6,429 bases of DNA from Chloroflexia bacterium (lineage in GTDB: Bacteria > Chloroflexota > Chloroflexia > Thermomicrobiales > UBA6265): NCBI GenBank assembly GCA_013696525.1, contig JACCYK010000369.1, forward strand, positions 1-6,429. Reading direction: 5' to 3'. Positions 5,171 through 6,429 of this stretch are shown here, one piece after another (within the stretch, counting starts at the first letter, position 1; every line of letters starts with the position of its first letter). Position numbers and translations under genes: made by a program. A model generated the notes under the pieces. The model was not told the DNA's origin and searched no databases. It saw only the letters and a program-made list of their open reading frames with translations.

Positions 5171-5773
5171 ATGACAGAGCGCACGTTCTACCACGATGGC
5201 AGCCGCCGCTTGCAAGCCGAGTTCCAGAGCGAGCGCATCGCCGCCCGGCTCGAATCGTTCAACCGCACCGTCTTCATCGAGGAGGACCAGCGCTTCATCG
5301 AGAGCGTCATCTACTTCTTCCTCGCCACCGCCGATGCCGAAGGGCGCCCCGATTGCTCGTTCAAAGGCGGCCCACCAGGCTTCATCCGGGTCACCGGCCC
5401 AGCGGAGCTGGCCTTCCCCAATTACGACGGCAACGGCATGTTCCGCAGCCTGGGCAATCTCACCGTCAATCCGAACGTCGGCCTGCTCTTTATCGCCATG
5501 CACGACCGGCCGCACCGGCTCCGCGTCAACGGCACCGCCCGCGTCTTCCGTGACGATCCGCTGCTGGCCGAGACGGTCGGGGCGCAGATGATCGTGCGGG
5601 TCGAGGCGCGGGCGATTTTTCCCAACTGCCCGCGTTACATCCCGCATCTCCGGCTGGCCGAGGAATCGCCCTACGCGCCTCGTCCCGGCCGCGAGCCGCT
5701 GGAGCCGGAGTGGAAGAGCTTCGACATCTTCAAGGATGAAGTTCACCCCAGGCAGCCGGCCTGGAAAGGTTGA
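5171..5773 (+). CDS. Pyridoxamine 5'-phosphate oxidase-like FMN-binding split-barrel protein
   Basis: A 200-residue cytoplasmic flavoprotein of the PNPOx-like split-barrel superfamily, close in pattern to the DR2398-type subfamily (from memory). A helical N-terminal region (about 10-45) leads into the barrel: VIYFFLATADAEGRPDCSFK at 46-65, GGPPGFIRV at 66-74, the DGNGMFRSLGNLTVNP block at 86-101, then VGLLFIAM and LRVNGTARVF. The C-terminal RAIFPNCPRYIPHL matches the subfamily's usual conserved motif with one Cys. FMN binding is expected, but these proteins rarely make PLP; the likely role is a small-molecule or electrophile reductase or flavin carrier, and the substrate is unknown. Divergent transcription from tetR and the operators placed over its promoter suggest an inducible gene. 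An ATG at 5165 would add two residues. Confidence 0.92.
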   Translation: MTERTFYHDGSRRLQAEFQSERIAARLESFNRTVFIEEDQRFIESVIYFFLATADAEGRPDCSFKGGPPGFIRVTGPAELAFPNYDGNGMFRSLGNLTVNPNVGLLFIAMHDRPHRLRVNGTARVFRDDPLLAETVGAQMIVRVEARAIFPNCPRYIPHLRLAEESPYAPRPGREPLEPEWKSFDIFKDEVHPRQPAWKG

Positions 5774-5811
5774 GCCGATCCTTGCCACCCGTCCGTGGCG
5801 AGGCAACGGCT
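5773..5811 (+). terminator. Hairpin after the FMN-protein gene, possible terminator without a T-tract
   Basis: AGCCG (5773-5777) pairs with CGGCT (5807-5811) and TTGCC (5782-5786) with GGCAA (5802-5806), giving a 10-bp bulged stem starting on the last base of the stop codon. An inner alternative pairs GCCAC (5784-5788) with GTGGC (5795-5799). No T-run follows, so it may only stabilise the transcript end or pause polymerase. Confidence 0.35.
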
Positions 5812-5837
5812 AGCGCGGGCGCCACGATCGGCTCGAC

Positions 5838-5894
5838 GCCGGGCCGGTTCGGCGGTTAGGCCCGCCGGGTCAGCCGGCATGCCCACGCCCGTGG
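5838..5894. repeat. Cluster of short inverted repeats in the 5774-6008 gap
   Basis: CGGCGG (5850-5855) and CCGCCG (5862-5867) frame a 6-nt loop TTAGGC. CGGGCC (5840-5845) and GGCCCG (5859-5864) are a competing pair. GGCATGCC (5876-5883) is an 8-bp palindrome and CCACG-CC-CGTGG (5883-5894) a further inverted repeat. Together they could fold as a structured leader or terminator of either flanking gene; GC richness alone explains some of it. Confidence 0.35.
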
Positions 5895-5897
5895 ACG

Positions 5898-5909
5898 AAG
5901 GAGGTGATT
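5898..5909 (+). promoter_or_regulatory. Near-perfect anti-16S (Shine-Dalgarno-like) sequence with no gene behind it
   Basis: AAGGAGGTGATT complements the 16S rRNA 3' end over about 11 bases, far longer than the SD sites ahead of the real genes here. No ATG, GTG or TTG stands at proper spacing. GTG 5904 overlaps the motif itself and its frame stops at 5963; ATG 5929 is too far away and its frame stops at 6000. The role is unknown. It lies about 100 nt before the cysteine-rich gene. Confidence 0.4.
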
Positions 5910-6008
5910 CGCCTATCTCATACGAATTATGGAATTGGGCAAAAGCCGCGATTCACATCATAACGGGCGGCCCCGCGGACCGCCACGGCCAAGATCGTAG
6001 GCGAGATC

Positions 6009-6429
6009 ATGGACGGTTCCCGGTTCGATCAGTTGACTCGTACCTTTGTCGCGACGATCTCGCGGCGCCGGCTCGTCTCGGCCCTGGCCGCCGGTGCGGC
6101 CGGTGTCGTTGGGCGGGAGGAGGAGGCGGCCGCCGCCGGCAAGAAGGTTGGGACGACGTGCGGCAACGGCAAGAAGTGTTGCAAGGGGGCCACCTGCAAG
6201 AACACGACATGCCGCTGTCGGGCGGGGCGGCGCGACTGCGGCGACGGGCGCTGCGAGAAGTGCTGCGCCAGCCGCGACTGCCCGGACGGTCAGACCTGCT
6301 GCCAACAAGACAATCAGTGCGTCGCCCTGCTCACCGATCCTGGCCGCTGCGGTCGGTGCCAGAACTCGCGGTGCCCCGGAGCGACCGACTTCTGCATCAA
6401 TGGGGAATGCGCCACCGCCGGATGCACCG
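6009..6429 (+). CDS. Secreted cysteine-rich protein with twin-arginine-type leader, C-terminus cut by window edge
   Basis: The open frame runs 140 codons to the window end without a stop. It begins MDGSRFDQLTRTFVATISRR, then RLVSALAAGAAGVVG, forming an n-region with S-R-R-R-L-V at 18-23 and a short Ala/Gly-rich hydrophobic stretch at 22-35. A Tat-like signal is likely, with cleavage perhaps after AAAA near 43. An unusual acidic REEE (36-39) sits before that site. The mature part has 20 cysteines between residues 51 and 139, including CC pairs at 57-58, 85-86 and 97-98 and recurrent CxxGxC-like spacing, so it should be a disulfide-rich extracellular or cell-surface protein. The FDxLTR plus SRRR leader with a Cys-rich body resembles a family I recall from Thermomicrobia; the function is unknown. 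The start ATG has only a weak SD (AGG at 5999-6001, 7 nt spacing). Confidence 0.82.
   Translation, partial: MDGSRFDQLTRTFVATISRRRLVSALAAGAAGVVGREEEAAAAGKKVGTTCGNGKKCCKGATCKNTTCRCRAGRRDCGDGRCEKCCASRDCPDGQTCCQQDNQCVALLTDPGRCGRCQNSRCPGATDFCINGECATAGCT

Noticed and set aside
5024..5806. 260-codon minus-strand open frame over the FMN-protein gene
   Set aside because: It would run through both operators and is antisense to a clear split-barrel protein; no SD or family match.
5904..5963. 19-codon GTG frame at the SD-like motif
   Set aside because: The GTG lies inside the SD-like sequence, so it cannot be initiated from it; the peptide has no recognisable feature.
5929..6000. 23-codon open frame (start MELGKSRD) ahead of the cysteine-rich gene as a leader peptide
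   Set aside because: No SD at usable spacing, and the peptide shows no attenuation-type residue run; kept only as context for the orphan SD.
1..6429. CRISPR array, tRNA, rRNA, transposase or prophage genes
   Set aside because: No regularly spaced repeats, cloverleaf-like sequence, or mobile-element protein motif was seen on either strand.

Overview
The window is GC-rich bacterial DNA with mostly G/C third codon positions, GTG as well as ATG starts, and Shine-Dalgarno (SD) sites ahead of most genes. The gene mix suggests a thermophile-related actinobacterium-like or Chloroflexota lineage: an F420/FMN luciferase-like oxidoreductase, a CaiB/BaiF CoA-transferase, a DR2398-like FMN split-barrel protein, and a secreted cysteine-rich protein with a twin-arginine leader following an N-terminal FDxLTR-type motif. 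The last of these points to Thermomicrobia (Sphaerobacter relatives). That assignment is an inference from remembered family distribution, not from a search.

Layout, left to right. (1) Minus strand, cut by the left edge: a GntR/FCD repressor with a textbook sigma-70-type promoter and a 16-bp inverted repeat just downstream of the -10. (2) Divergent from it, plus strand: a luciferase-like flavin/F420 oxidoreductase, closely followed by a small unrecognised protein with a C-terminal Cys/His cluster; these two are probably co-transcribed. (3) Minus strand, abutting that pair tail to tail: a calcineurin-like metallophosphoesterase. (4) Plus strand, divergent from the phosphoesterase: a family III (CaiB/BaiF) CoA-transferase with an extended -10 promoter and a strong SD. 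(5) Minus strand, tail to tail with the CoA-transferase: a TetR repressor. (6) Divergent from tetR: an FMN-binding split-barrel (PNPOx-like) protein. The gap between them is an AT-rich island with two near-identical 18-bp palindromic operators embedded in overlapping divergent promoters. (7) A 235-bp gap full of inverted repeats. (8) Plus strand, cut by the right edge: a cysteine-rich, Tat-type secreted protein.

How the parts work together: the clearest unit is the TetR / FMN-protein pair, where one operator lies in the spacer of both predicted promoters and a second lies near the start of the FMN gene's transcript. The GntR gene looks autoregulated. The remaining genes read as stand-alone metabolic functions rather than one pathway. 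Both convergent gene pairs end on a shared palindrome (TGATCA and CTAG) with no room for a conventional intergenic terminator. I saw no tRNA, rRNA, transposon, CRISPR array or phage feature. Nothing here amounts to a demonstrably new system; the twin-operator switch and the cysteine-rich secreted protein are the most worthwhile leads.
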